64,000 nt of DNA from Halomonas salipaludis (GTDB taxonomy: Bacteria > Pseudomonadota > Gammaproteobacteria > Pseudomonadales > Halomonadaceae), in assembly GCF_002286975.1 (NCBI RefSeq), contig NZ_NSKB01000002.1, positions 1-64,000 on the forward strand. Direction: 5' to 3'. Positions 55,347-64,000 of the stretch are shown here, one piece after another. The first letter of the stretch is position 1. Each line of letters starts with the position of its first letter. The notes under the pieces were generated by a model. The model searched no databases. It saw only the letters and a program-made list of their open reading frames with translations, and was not told the DNA's origin. A program made the position numbers and the translations under genes.

Positions 55347-56468
55347 TCAGGCCCTGCGTACCACCACGCTGCCGGCACTGTAGCCGGCGCCGAACGAACA
55401 CACCACCCCCACATCGCCGGCTTGCAGGTCGTCGCGGTGGAGGTGAAAGGCGATGATCGAACCCGCCGAGCTGGTATTGGCGTAACGATCGAGGATCACC
55501 GGCGCTTCGCTTTCGCTGGGCTCGTGGCCCAGCACCCGTCGCGCGATCAGGTCATTCATATGGCGGTTGGCCTGGTGCAGCCACAGGCGTGCCGGCGGCG
55601 TCTCAGCCAGCCCCAGGCTCTCGAGGTGCTCGCTGATCAGCGCCGCCACCATCGGGCAAACCTCCTTGAACACCCGCCGCCCCTCCTGGATGAACAGCTT
55701 GTCCAGTGCCTGGGGGTCGCTGTCGGTGACTCGGTTGAGGAAGCCGGCATTGTTGCGAATCGCATTGGAGAAGCGCGTGGTCAGTCGCGTACCGAGGATC
55801 TCGAAGCGCCGCTCGCTGCGCGCCACCTCGGTGGCCTCGACCACCACCGCGGTACAGGCATCGCCGAAGATGAAGTGGCTGTCGCGATCGCGGAAGTTGA
55901 GGTGCGCCGAGCAGATCTCGGGGTTGACCACCAGCGCCCGGCGGATACTCCCGGCCCTGATGGCGTTATTGGCCATATCGATGGCGAAGGTTGCCGAGCT
56001 GCATGCCACGTTCATGTCGAAGGCGTAGCCGCCGCTACCCAGCGCCGCCTGCAGCTCCACCGCTACCGCCGGATAGGGGCGCTCGAGATTGGAGCAGGCG
56101 ACGATCAGCAGGTCGATCTCGGTGGCCTCGACGCCAGCGGCGTCGAGCGCATGACGTGCTGCGGCAAGGCCCATCTCACATTGGATGGAGGGCTCGTCGT
56201 TGCCATGCTGAGGCAGCTTGGGGCGCATCCGCTCGGGGTCGAGGATGCCCTCGGCGTCGAGCACGTAGCGGCTGTGGATCCCCGAGGCCTTGACGATGAA
56301 TTCGCTGCTCGAGTGCTGCAGCGGCTCGCGCTCGCCGGCGGCAATGGCCTCGGCATGTAGCGCATTTTCGGCGTCCACCCAGCGATTGAAGGCCGCCACC
56401 AGCGCATCGTTGTCGATCGCCTGGCTGGGGGTGAAAAGGCCGCTGCCGGTGATCACGGCTGAGGTCAT
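55347..56468 (-). CDS. Beta-ketoacyl-ACP synthase III homologue
   Basis: 373 residues, longer than FabH (about 320). The catalytic triad positions are C156 (NVACSSATF), His in LHQANRHMNDLI and Asn in DRYANTSSAGS. An insertion-like N-terminal segment (FNRWVDAENALHAEAIAAGE) distinguishes this group, which resembles P. aeruginosa PA3286, a KAS III that takes medium-chain acyl-CoA into fatty acid synthesis. Such a role is inferred. ATG 56468 has AGGAG 7 nt upstream; the longer frame to 56603 runs through repeat copy C and is rejected. Confidence 0.9.
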   Translation of the reverse strand: MTSAVITGSGLFTPSQAIDNDALVAAFNRWVDAENALHAEAIAAGEREPLQHSSSEFIVKASGIHSRYVLDAEGILDPERMRPKLPQHGNDEPSIQCEMGLAAARHALDAAGVEATEIDLLIVACSNLERPYPAVAVELQAALGSGGYAFDMNVACSSATFAIDMANNAIRAGSIRRALVVNPEICSAHLNFRDRDSHFIFGDACTAVVVEATEVARSERRFEILGTRLTTRFSNAIRNNAGFLNRVTDSDPQALDKLFIQEGRRVFKEVCPMVAALISEHLESLGLAETPPARLWLHQANRHMNDLIARRVLGHEPSESEAPVILDRYANTSSAGSIIAFHLHRDDLQAGDVGVVCSFGAGYSAGSVVVRRA

Positions 56469-56548
56469 GGCATGTCTCCTGGCGACGGCATCGAGACTCC
56501 TGGCCGTCGTATTATCAATCATATTCAGCAGGGCTATCGCTGTTGGCG

Positions 56549-56684
56549 GCATCGCTCGGAACTTATCCGTCGACAAGCCTACGAGGAGGCGCTGTAAACC
56601 CATCCCTGGGCGCTACCTACACCGTCCCTGGTGTAGAACCTCTTCTTCGGCTTGTCCCCGGCGTCCCTCGCTCGGGGGCAACTG
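56549..56684 (+). repeat. Intergenic quasi-palindromic element, copy C
   Basis: A complete copy between the KAS III gene and hrpA. Stems: outer GACAAGCC (56572-56579) with GGCTTGTC (56649-56656); inner CTACACC (56617-56623) with GGTGTAG (56630-56636) around GTCCCT; middle GAGGAGG with CCTCTTC (one G-T pair). Both outer and inner stems carry paired changes relative to copy D. A 3' hairpin GCG-N5-CGC within CCCCG/CGGGG follows. Confidence 0.88.
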
Positions 56685-56701
56685 CTAGCATCCTGTCGTG
56701 T

Positions 56702-59700
56702 TCAGTGGTGTCGGCCGGTGATCTCGGCCCAGCGCCGCGCCAGACGCTTGGTCGATACCGGCATCAGGGTGCCGAGCTGCTGAGCGAACAGCGACACGCG
56801 CAGTTCCTCGATCCACCAGCCGAACTCGTCCAGTGCCGGGTCGCTGACGCCAGCGCGTCGGCTCGCTTCGCGACGCTCCTCCAGGCGGCGCTCGAAGTCG
56901 TGCACCTCGAGCATCAGCATCTGGTCGCGGTTGCGCTCGCGGGGTGCCTTCTCAAGGCGAATCTCGGCGGCCTGCATATAGCGCGGATACTGCTCGAGCC
57001 AGCCCCCGGCGTCAGTGACGAAGCCGGGATAGACCAGCCGCTGCATCTGCGCCTGCAAATCACTGTAAACCAGCGCCAGGGCGAAGCTGAGGTTGCCTTT
57101 CAACGCCTTGGTCACTGCCAGATGGCCCTTGAGTGCCTGCTCCAGGGTCTTCACCAGCGCCTCGGCGTGGGGTACCAGCTCGGCGCGGCTGGCCTCGAGG
57201 CGCGTCTCGAAGTCGCTCCGCGAGCGCGGCAGCGGGTCCACCGCCACCACCTGCTGGACGCTGGCGAACACCACGTCATCGACCAGTTGGCGCTTGCTGC
57301 CAACCTTGGCAAACAGCAGCGCACAGCGCTCGAGCCCCTTGAGGCGGGCGATATGGCGTGCCTGGTCGGGCAGACGCTGGATCGCCAGCTGGGTGACCCC
57401 GCGGCGATGCGCCGCCAGGGCCTTGTCGGGGTGGTCGAACAGCTCCACGGCCAGCGCATCGCCCTTGGCGACCAGCGCCGGATAGGCCTCGACGCGTATC
57501 CCCGCCTGGGTGGTCACCCGCGACTCGGGTAGCGCCTGCTCGGGCAGCGATTCGACCGCTTCGCTGCCGCCAGTGGCGTCGGTCAGCGCTCGCGCGCCCT
57601 GGCTCGCCGCTTCGCTGAAGCGTTCGATCAGCGCCTGCAAGTCACGCCCCTCCCCCAGCACCCGGCCGTCGTGGTCGACCACGCGCAGGTTCATGATCAA
57701 GTGCGGCTCGAGCTGGTCGTGGCGCCAGTCGTCGGGGCTCAGGCGCAGCCCGGTCTTGACGCGCAGAAACTCGCCCAGCGCCGCGCCCAACGGCACGTCG
57801 TCGGGCACCAGGGTCTCGAGGGCAGCGTCCACCCAGTCGGGAATCGGCACCACCTGACGGCGCACCGCCTTGGGCAGCGATTTCATCAGCGCAATGCACT
57901 TCTCGCGCAGCAGGCCCGGTACCAGCCACTCGAGGCGCGCCTCGGGCAACTGCGCCAGCATCGCTGCCGGCACCGTCAGGGTCACGCCGTCGTCGCTGGC
58001 GCCGGGCTGGAAGTGGTAGGCCAGCGGATAGCGCACCCCGCCCAGCAGCAGCTCGTCGGGGTACTGCTCGACGGTGACGTCGCCGGCATCGCGGGCCATC
58101 AGCGCGTCGCGGTCGAACTTGAGGATCGCCGGGTCGTCGGCCTCGGCCTGCTTGCGCCACGCCTCGAAACCCTTGCCGTTGATGATCTCGGCCGGCAGTC
58201 GCTGATCGTAGAAGTCGAACAGCGCCTCCTCGTCGACCAGGATATCGCGCTTGCGAGCCCGGTCCTCGAGGTCTTCGACCTCGTCGATCAGCGCGCGGTT
58301 GTGGGCGAAGAACTCGCCGCGGGTGCGAAACTCGCCCTCCACCAGTGCGCGGCGAATGAAGATCTCGCGGGCCTCGCCGGGGGCGATCGGCCCGTAATGC
58401 ACCTTGCGCCGGTTGACGATCGGCAGGCCGAACAGTGTTACCTGCTCGAAGGCCACCACCTGGGCGCGCTTCATCTCCCAGTGCGGCTCGCTGTAGCTGC
58501 GCTTGACCAGATGCCCGGCCAGCGGCTCGATCCACTGCGGCTGGATGCGCGCCACCTCGCGGGCGAACAGCCGCGAGGTCTCGACCAGCTCGCCGGCCAT
58601 CAGCCACTTCGGCGACTTCTTGGCCAGCCCGGAGCCTGGGTGGATCACGAACTTGCGGTTGCGTGCGCCGAGGTACTCGCGGTTCTCGGTGAGCTGGCCA
58701 AGGTTGGAGAGCAGCCCGGTGAGCAGCGACTGATGCAGCTTGACCGCGCTCTCGCGGCGCGCCTCGGCGCGCTGTTCGGGGTCGTCATCGGCGCTGCGCG
58801 GCGCGGCCGGCGGCACCTGGATCTCCATGTCGCGCAGCAGCTGGCGTAACTGGCGGAAGGTGTCGTGCCACTCGCGCAGGCGCAGGTAGCTCAGGTAGTT
58901 GTCGCGGCACCAGCGCCTGAGCTGGTTGCCGGAGAGTTCGTCGCGGGCCGCCTCGAAGCCGTGCCACAAGTTGAGCCAGGCGACGAAGTCCGACTCCGGG
59001 TCCTGCCAGCGGCGGTGGGCCTGGTCGGCGGCCTGGCGCTTGTCCGCGGGGCGCTCGCGGGGGTCCTGCACCGCCAGCGCCGAGACCACGATCAGCACCT
59101 CGCGCAGTGCGCCCTGCTCGGCGCCGGCCAGCACCATGCGTGCCAGCCGCGGGTCAATGGGTAGTCGTGCCAGGCGCTTGCCGGTAGCGGTCAGGCGCTG
59201 GGCCTCGTCCACCGCCCCCAGTTCGAACAGCAGCCGGAAGCCATCCTTGATGAAGCGCGCATCCGGCGCATCGACGAACGGGAAGGCCTCGATGTCGCCG
59301 AGCCTGAGCGACAGCATCGAGAGGATCACCGAGGCGAGGTTGGTGCGCTGGATCTCGGGCTCGGTGAAGGCCGGCCGCGCCAGGAAATCCTCCTCGGCAT
59401 AGAGACGGATGCAAACGCCCTCGGCGATGCGCCCGCAGCGCCCCTTGCGCTGGTCGGCGCTGGCCTGGCTGACCGGCTCCACCGGCAGGCGCTGGACCTT
59501 GGAGCGGTAGCTGTAGCGGCTGATGCGCACCAGCCCCGGGTCGATCACGTAGCGGATCCCGGGCACCGTCAGCGAGGTCTCGGCGACGTTGGTGGAGAGC
59601 ACGATGCGGCGTCCGGCGTGGGGCTGGAAGACGCGGTTCTGCTCGGCGTTGGAGAGCCGCGCATAGAGCGGCAGGATCTCGGTGCCCTTGAGGTCGGCGC

Positions 59701-60700
59701 GGCGCAGGGTGTCGGCGGTCTCGCGGATCTCGCGCTCGCCGGGCAGGAAGATCAGCACGTCGCGGGGGCCGTGCCACCAACGCTTGTCGCGCTCGATCTG
59801 CTCGATCTCCTCCACCGCCTGCAGGATGCCCTCCTGCAGGGTGCGGTCCTCCTCGTCGTCGGCGTCGCGCACCAGCGGTCGGTAGTGCAGCTCCACCGGG
59901 TAGGTACGCCCGGAGACCTGGACCACCGGCGCCGGGCGGCCCGGCTCGCCGAAGTGGGCGGCGAAGCGCTCGACGTCGATGGTCGCCGAGGTAATGATGA
60001 TCTTGAGGTCGGGGCGGCGCGCGGTGAGGCGCTTGAGGTAGCCGAGCAGGAAGTCGATGTTGAGGCTGCGCTCGTGGGCCTCGTCGATGATGATCGCTTC
60101 ATAGCGACTCAGATCGGGATCGTGCTGGGTCTCGGCGAGCAGGATACCGTCGGTCATCAGCTTGATCAGGGTGCGCTCGTTGCTCTGGTCGCTGAAGCGC
60201 ACCTGGTAGCCGACCTGCTCGCCGAGCGGCACCTCGAGCTCTTCGGCCAGGCGCGTGGCCACCGAGCGCGCCGCCAGCCGGCGCGGCTGGGTGTGGCCGA
60301 TCAGCCCACGCCGCCCCAGGCCCAGCTCCAGGCACAGCTTGGGCAGTTGGGTGGTCTTGCCCGAGCCGGTCTCGCCGGCCACTACCACCACCTGGTGCTC
60401 GCGCAGCGCGGCGAGAATATCGTCGCGGCGCTCGGCCACCGGCAGCTCGGGCGGGTAGCGCAGGGTGACCGGCTGGGCACGCCGCGCGGCGACCTTGCTC
60501 GCCGAGGCCTCGATCAACCGCTCGATCTCGCCGAGGCCACGATCCACCGGCTTGCCATCCCGCGCGCGCCGTTCGAGCCCGGCCAGGCGCTTGCCCAGGC
60601 GCACGGCGTCGCCGCCCAGGCAGTCGCCCAGCCGCGCCTCGAGGTCGCGCAGACGAGTCAGGTCGGGGGATGCAGTGGAGCGGGAAGCGGTGGTGCTCAA
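56702..60700 (-). CDS. hrpA: ATP-dependent RNA helicase HrpA
   Basis: 1332 residues, the size of E. coli HrpA. DEAH-box motifs: VVAGETGSGKTTQLPKL (motif I, near 100), TQPRRLAARSVATRLAEEL (Ia), IIIDEAHERSLNIDFLLGYLK (II), IITSATIDVERFAAHFGE (III), and VLSTNVAETSLTVPGIRYVIDPG (V) with QRKGRCGRIAEGVCIRLY (VI). The long C-terminal DUF3418 part is complete. In E. coli HrpA rescues collided ribosomes. The start is TTG 60700, with GAGG 5 nt before it; no suitable ATG lies near. Confidence 0.95.
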   Translation of the reverse strand: MSTTASRSTASPDLTRLRDLEARLGDCLGGDAVRLGKRLAGLERRARDGKPVDRGLGEIERLIEASASKVAARRAQPVTLRYPPELPVAERRDDILAALREHQVVVVAGETGSGKTTQLPKLCLELGLGRRGLIGHTQPRRLAARSVATRLAEELEVPLGEQVGYQVRFSDQSNERTLIKLMTDGILLAETQHDPDLSRYEAIIIDEAHERSLNIDFLLGYLKRLTARRPDLKIIITSATIDVERFAAHFGEPGRPAPVVQVSGRTYPVELHYRPLVRDADDEEDRTLQEGILQAVEEIEQIERDKRWWHGPRDVLIFLPGEREIRETADTLRRADLKGTEILPLYARLSNAEQNRVFQPHAGRRIVLSTNVAETSLTVPGIRYVIDPGLVRISRYSYRSKVQRLPVEPVSQASADQRKGRCGRIAEGVCIRLYAEEDFLARPAFTEPEIQRTNLASVILSMLSLRLGDIEAFPFVDAPDARFIKDGFRLLFELGAVDEAQRLTATGKRLARLPIDPRLARMVLAGAEQGALREVLIVVSALAVQDPRERPADKRQAADQAHRRWQDPESDFVAWLNLWHGFEAARDELSGNQLRRWCRDNYLSYLRLREWHDTFRQLRQLLRDMEIQVPPAAPRSADDDPEQRAEARRESAVKLHQSLLTGLLSNLGQLTENREYLGARNRKFVIHPGSGLAKKSPKWLMAGELVETSRLFAREVARIQPQWIEPLAGHLVKRSYSEPHWEMKRAQVVAFEQVTLFGLPIVNRRKVHYGPIAPGEAREIFIRRALVEGEFRTRGEFFAHNRALIDEVEDLEDRARKRDILVDEEALFDFYDQRLPAEIINGKGFEAWRKQAEADDPAILKFDRDALMARDAGDVTVEQYPDELLLGGVRYPLAYHFQPGASDDGVTLTVPAAMLAQLPEARLEWLVPGLLREKCIALMKSLPKAVRRQVVPIPDWVDAALETLVPDDVPLGAALGEFLRVKTGLRLSPDDWRHDQLEPHLIMNLRVVDHDGRVLGEGRDLQALIERFSEAASQGARALTDATGGSEAVESLPEQALPESRVTTQAGIRVEAYPALVAKGDALAVELFDHPDKALAAHRRGVTQLAIQRLPDQARHIARLKGLERCALLFAKVGSKRQLVDDVVFASVQQVVAVDPLPRSRSDFETRLEASRAELVPHAEALVKTLEQALKGHLAVTKALKGNLSFALALVYSDLQAQMQRLVYPGFVTDAGGWLEQYPRYMQAAEIRLEKAPRERNRDQMLMLEVHDFERRLEERREASRRAGVSDPALDEFGWWIEELRVSLFAQQLGTLMPVSTKRLARRWAEITGRHH

Positions 60701-60813
60701 GGCAGCCTCACAGGTTGAAATGACACTGCCCGCCCCGGCAGTACCGGAGCGGGCAGCATAGTGTAACGCTTGGGGCCTGGCCGCGCCTAATTCAGTGGTG
60801 TTGCACCAAAACG

Positions 60814-60950
60814 AGCGGCTGCCCCTGAGCGAAGAACGCCGGGGACAGGCCGAAGAGGAGGTTTCGATGCCATGGATGGCATCGGGAGCGCCCAGGGAAG
60901 GTTTACAGCGCCTCCTCGTAGGCCTGTCGACGGATCAGTTCGAGCGGTGC
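60814..60950 (-). repeat. Intergenic quasi-palindromic element, copy D
   Basis: A complete copy in inverse orientation, within the 319-bp gap between hrpA and fadD that holds nothing else recognisable. Stems (plus-strand positions): outer GACAGGCC (60844-60851) with GGCCTGTC (60921-60928); inner CGATGCC (60865-60871) with GGCATCG (60878-60884); middle GAGGAGG with CCTCCTC. It is the most symmetrical copy. The plus strand could encode a 28-residue peptide (60867-60953) behind AGGAGG. Confidence 0.9.
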
Positions 60951-61019
60951 TAGCTGTAGGCGACACTCCCGGATGCCACCCTATGCCGCATCGCTCGGAG
61001 GCTGACTCGACAGCGGCAA

Positions 61020-62693
61020 TCAGGCGCTCTGCTCGGTCTCCTGGTCACGCAGCTCGCGACGCAGCACCTTGCCGACGTTGGTCTTGGGCAGCTCGTCGCG
61101 GAACTCGACGAACTTGGGCACCTTGTAGCCGGTGAGCTCCTTCTTGCACCACTGGCGCAGGCTCTCACCGTCGAGGTCCTGGTTGCGCGACACCACGAAC
61201 AGCTTGATCGCCTCGCCGGCATCCTCGTCGGGCACCCCCACCGCCGCGGCCTCGAGCACGTCCGGATGGCCCGCGACCACGTCCTCGATCTCGTTGGGAT
61301 AGACGTTGAAGCCGGAGACGATGATCATGTCCTTCTTGCGATCGACGATCTTGACGTAGCCATCCTCCTGCAGCACGGCGATATCGCCGGTGCGAATCCA
61401 GCCATCGCTGTCCATCGCCTTGGCGGTCTCCTCGGGCAGGTTCCAGTAGCCCTTCATGACCTGCGGCCCCTGCACGCACAGCTCCCCGGCTTCACCGTAG
61501 GGCAGTGCCTGGCCGTCGGCGTCGATCACCTTGACCGTGGTACCGGCCACCGGCTTGCCGATGGTGCCGAGCTGGATGGCATCGACCGGGTTGAAGGTGA
61601 CGATCGGCGAGGTTTCGGTCATGCCGTAGCCCTCGGCGATGGCACAGCCAGTGACCTCCTCCCAGCGCTGGGCGGCGGCTTTGGTCAGCGCCATGCCCCC
61701 CGACACCGTGAGCTTGAGCCGCGAGAAGTCGAGCTGCTTGAAGTCGTCGCGGTTGCACAACGCATTGAACAGGGTATTGAGGCCGATGAAGCCGCTGAAC
61801 TTGATGCTCTTCAGCTCCTTGACGAAGTTGTCGAGATCGCGCGGGTTGGTGATCAGGATCGAGTGGTTGCCGGTTTCGACCAGGAACAGGCAATTCACGG
61901 TGAAGGTGTAGATGTGATAGACCGGCAGCGGTGCGATCACCGTCTCCTGGCCGTCCTCGAGCGCCGGGCCGATCGCCGCGCGCGCCTGCAACATATTGGC
62001 GATCAGGTTGCGGTGGGTCAGCATCGAGCCCTTGGCCAAGCCCGTGGTGCCGCCGGTGTACTGCAGCGCGGCGACGTCATCGGGGGTGCACTCGACCTCC
62101 TGGTGCGAGAGGTTCGCGCCCTTGCTCAGGGCGTCGCGAAAGCCCACCGCGGTGGGTAGCGAGTAGGCCGGCACCATCTTCTTGACGTACTTGACCACGG
62201 CGTTGATCAGCAACCGCTTGGGGAAGCCGTGCATATCGCCAAGCTCGGTGACCAACACATGCTGGATATCGGTACGCTCGAGCACCTTCTCCAGCTTGTC
62301 GGCCATGTTGGCGAGGATCAGGATCGCCTTGGCACCGGAGTCCTTGAACTGGTGGGCCATCTCGCGCTCGGTGTAGAGCGGGTTGGTGTTGACCACCACC
62401 AGGCCGGCGCGCATGGCACCGAACACCGCCACCGGGAACTGCAGCACGTTGGGCAGCTGTATGGCGATGCGGTCGCCAGGCTCGAGACTGGTTTCATGCT
62501 GCAGCCAGGCGGCAAAGGCCTGGGACTGCTTGTCCAGTTCGGCATAGGTCAGCGTCTGCCCCATGCAGGTGAAGGCCGGCTTGTCGGCGAACTTGCTGGC
62601 CGACACCTTGAAGACGTCCATCACCGACGCGTAGTCGTCGAGGCCTTCCAGGGCCGGGCCATTGAGTACCGGGGCAGTGGCGTGCTCGCTCAT
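61020..62693 (-). CDS. fadD: Long-chain fatty-acid--CoA ligase
   Basis: 557 residues of the adenylate-forming family. The AMP/ATP motif is LQYTGGTTGLAKGSMLTHRNL (about 210-230). Later come EGYGMTETSPIVTFNPVD, the hinge GWIRTGDIAVLQEDGYVKIVDRKKDMIIVSGFNVYPNEIE (the FadD fatty-acyl signature), and the C-terminal lysine region FRDELPKTNVGKVLRREL. It activates fatty acids to acyl-CoA at the inner membrane. GGAGAG lies 6 nt before ATG 62693. A PsrA-like box 55-68 bp upstream suggests induction by long-chain fatty acids. Confidence 0.95.
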   Translation of the reverse strand: MSEHATAPVLNGPALEGLDDYASVMDVFKVSASKFADKPAFTCMGQTLTYAELDKQSQAFAAWLQHETSLEPGDRIAIQLPNVLQFPVAVFGAMRAGLVVVNTNPLYTEREMAHQFKDSGAKAILILANMADKLEKVLERTDIQHVLVTELGDMHGFPKRLLINAVVKYVKKMVPAYSLPTAVGFRDALSKGANLSHQEVECTPDDVAALQYTGGTTGLAKGSMLTHRNLIANMLQARAAIGPALEDGQETVIAPLPVYHIYTFTVNCLFLVETGNHSILITNPRDLDNFVKELKSIKFSGFIGLNTLFNALCNRDDFKQLDFSRLKLTVSGGMALTKAAAQRWEEVTGCAIAEGYGMTETSPIVTFNPVDAIQLGTIGKPVAGTTVKVIDADGQALPYGEAGELCVQGPQVMKGYWNLPEETAKAMDSDGWIRTGDIAVLQEDGYVKIVDRKKDMIIVSGFNVYPNEIEDVVAGHPDVLEAAAVGVPDEDAGEAIKLFVVSRNQDLDGESLRQWCKKELTGYKVPKFVEFRDELPKTNVGKVLRRELRDQETEQSA

Positions 62694-62747
62694 GGGCTAC
62701 TCTCCGCTGTTGAGATGATCGACACCCTGTCGACTCTTGCTGTTCGT

Positions 62748-62761
62748 CAAACGATCGCTTG
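62748..62761. promoter_or_regulatory. PsrA-like operator before fadD
   Basis: CAAAC-GATC-GCTTG matches the PsrA pattern CAAAC-N4-GTTTG except for one base. It resembles the second box before the acyl-CoA dehydrogenase (36108-36121), which carries its one deviation in the other half site. Confidence 0.55.
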
Positions 62762-62839
62762 AAACTGACGTTGGAAGGTGACAGGTCGCGGCGTCAAATG
62801 CCATGCCACTTTAGGCCAGCATTACCCCAAGCCTATGGT

Positions 62840-63637
62840 TTATTGGGCGGTTTCGCCATGATCAAGGTAGCGCGCGACGATCTCGCCATCGCGCCACACC
62901 AGCAACTCGCCGGGCAGCATGCGCACCCACTGCTCGTTATCGGTGAGCGGCTCGGTGGCCAGCACCGAGACCACGTCGTGCTCGGTGGTGTGCTCGACGA
63001 AGTCGACGCTGAGCTCGGCATCCGATAGCTGCGCCTTGCCGAACGGCGCGCGTCGGGTGATATGCGCCAGCTTGGTAGAGCAGTAAGTGTAGAGATGGAC
63101 GCCGTCGGAGAGCAGCAGGTTGAATACGCCGAGGCCGCGCAGCCGCTCGCACAGCGCGTGCAGGCAGGACCAGATCGCCTCGGGCGACGCCGGCAGGTCG
63201 TCGAAGCGCCGGCGCAGCTCGCCAAGCAGGAAGCAGAAGGCGTGCTCGCTGTCGGTGCTACCCACCGGGCGATACACCGCCAGCGGCAGCGACTCCCAGC
63301 CGGCGAGCTGGCCGTTGTGGGCATAGCACCACTGGCGCCCCCACATCTCGCGGGTAAAGGGGTGGGTATTGGCCAGCTGCACCTGGCCGACATTGGCCTG
63401 GCGGATATGGCTGATGACCACATGGGATTTGATCGGATAGTCGCAGATCAAGCGCGCGATCGGCGAGTCTACCGAGGGGTGCGGGTCGCGGAAGTCGCGA
63501 TAGCCACCGGCTTCGTAGAAAGCGATCCCCCAGCCATCGCGGTGCGGGCCGGTGCCGCCACCACGATGCAGAAAGCCGGTGAAGCTAAAGCAGATATCGG
63601 TCGGGACATTGGCACTCATGCCCAGCAATTCACACAT
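62840..63637 (-). CDS. Class II glutamine amidotransferase, YafJ type
   Basis: 265 residues of the Ntn-hydrolase glutaminase fold. After Met removal Cys2 (MCELLGMSANVP) would be the nucleophile. Further conserved parts are GGTGPHRDGWGIAFYE, VVISHIRQANVGQVQLANTHPF and WCYAHNGQLAGWE. Proteins of this size lack a synthase partner domain; the acceptor of the released ammonia is unknown, and hydrolysis of other gamma-glutamyl compounds (EgtC-like) is possible. The start overlaps the upstream membrane-protein gene by 8 bp (ATGTGTGA). Confidence 0.9.
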   Translation of the reverse strand: MCELLGMSANVPTDICFSFTGFLHRGGGTGPHRDGWGIAFYEAGGYRDFRDPHPSVDSPIARLICDYPIKSHVVISHIRQANVGQVQLANTHPFTREMWGRQWCYAHNGQLAGWESLPLAVYRPVGSTDSEHAFCFLLGELRRRFDDLPASPEAIWSCLHALCERLRGLGVFNLLLSDGVHLYTYCSTKLAHITRRAPFGKAQLSDAELSVDFVEHTTEHDVVSVLATEPLTDNEQWVRMLPGELLVWRDGEIVARYLDHGETAQ

Positions 63638-64000
63638 GCGGATCCTCTCGGCGCGCAGGCCGCCGCCGGCTACGCGACCAGCCGCCCAGCACCAGCAGCG
63701 CGATCAGTGCTGCGGCAAGCCCAGCGCCCCAGCGCAGGCTCTGCTCGGCGTCCAGGCCAAGCTCATCGCCGGCCCGTTCGAGGCGCGGCAAGGTATCGCG
63801 CCATAGCGCCTGGGCCTGGCGCGGCAACTGGTTGATGGCGCTTACCAGACGTTCGGCAAGGTCGGGCTCGGGTAACGGCTCGGGCTCCTCGGCCGCCGAT
63901 GCCTCGAGCGCTTCGGCTTCCAGCCTCGCGCCATCACGCAGCGCGGCATCCACGCCGATGCGCGCCTGGGGATTGAGGACCAGCCGCGGCAGACTCAGCT
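63630..64000 (-). CDS. Membrane-anchored protein of unknown function, C-terminal part
   Basis: The last 123 residues of a gene that continues beyond the right edge. The visible sequence begins LSLPRLVLNPQARIGVDAALRDGARL, then has an acidic, Pro/Glu-rich linker (AAEEPEPLPEPD) and helical sequence. A single membrane helix (WGAGLAAALIALLVLGGW) lies near the end, followed by a basic tail (SRSRRRPARR). The frame stays open to the window edge, so the GTG at 63953 need not be the start. No family recognised. Its stop overlaps the amidotransferase start. Confidence 0.6.
   Translation of the reverse strand, partial: LSLPRLVLNPQARIGVDAALRDGARLEAEALEASAAEEPEPLPEPDLAERLVSAINQLPRQAQALWRDTLPRLERAGDELGLDAEQSLRWGAGLAAALIALLVLGGWSRSRRRPARREDPHV

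Noticed and set aside
56469-56603. Extension of the KAS III reading frame into repeat copy C
   Set aside because: The extra residues are a translation of the repeat (GLQRLLVGLSTDKF). ATG 56468 has a good ribosome site and gives a normal N-terminus.
59618-60718. Long plus-strand frame opposite hrpA
   Set aside because: Shadow of the hrpA helicase domain, with no ribosome site or recognisable domain.

Overview
The window is a GC-rich gammaproteobacterial chromosome segment. The gene repertoire (MlaA, PntAB, HrpA, KAS III, GAPDH-ArsJ, Slt, PepN) and the many acidic proteins suggest Halomonadaceae, close to Halomonas; this is inferred from family resemblance only. There are about 50 protein genes and two are cut by the window edges. 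I saw no rRNA, tRNA, CRISPR array, prophage or complete insertion sequence.

Layout. 1-7.7 kb: a D-glucarate/galactarate catabolic operon on the minus strand. It runs 5-dehydro-4-deoxyglucarate dehydratase, glucarate dehydratase, a TctCBA-type tripartite transporter, a 2,3-diketogulonate reductase-like enzyme, a GntR/FCD regulator and the first part of 2-oxoglutarate semialdehyde dehydrogenase. The pathway leads from aldarate to 2-oxoglutarate. 7.7-16.2 kb: housekeeping genes sixA, gpsA, pntB, pntA, an isochorismatase-like hydrolase, htpG with a sigma-32 promoter, and two overlapping hotdog thioesterases. 16.4-24.7 kb: slt, a RhtB-type exporter, a cold-shock protein, an acidic lipoprotein, a YegS-like lipid kinase, a LemA/M48 peptidase pair and a small membrane protein. 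24.9-33.4 kb: pepN, a DUF454 protein, a four-gene Mn/Zn-type ABC transporter, and a YgiD-type dioxygenase. 33.4-38.3 kb: Hsp20, an acyl-CoA dehydrogenase with a TetR regulator, and a thiolase.

38.4-45.0 kb is an arsenic resistance region. On the plus strand are an ACR3 arsenite pump, a DUF3422 protein and a second ACR3/BASS-like permease. On the minus strand are arsC, GAPDH, arsJ and arsR. Two matching ArsR-type operators sit before acr3 and before arsC. 45.1-49.6 kb is a visibly AT-richer pstSCAB phosphate uptake operon with a Pho box and no phoU in the window. Arsenate uptake and arsenate detoxification are therefore neighbours. 49.7-64 kb holds a TSUP permease, a Bcr/CflA exporter, transaldolase, a STAS/SpoIIE-phosphatase pair, mlaA, a KAS III homologue, hrpA, fadD, a class II glutamine amidotransferase, and a partial membrane protein.

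The most unusual non-coding content is a family of intergenic quasi-palindromic elements of about 130 bp. Four are complete (18.4, 27.7, 56.6 and 60.9 kb) and two are half copies (28.3 and 42.2 kb). Their nested stems change on both sides so that pairing is kept, which points to selection on structure. The two half copies break at the same central hairpin and provide the leader and start-codon region of a DUF454 gene and of arsR. Two different MITE-like elements with CTAG ends lie at 24.7 and 36.8 kb. PsrA-like operators precede the acyl-CoA dehydrogenase gene and fadD.
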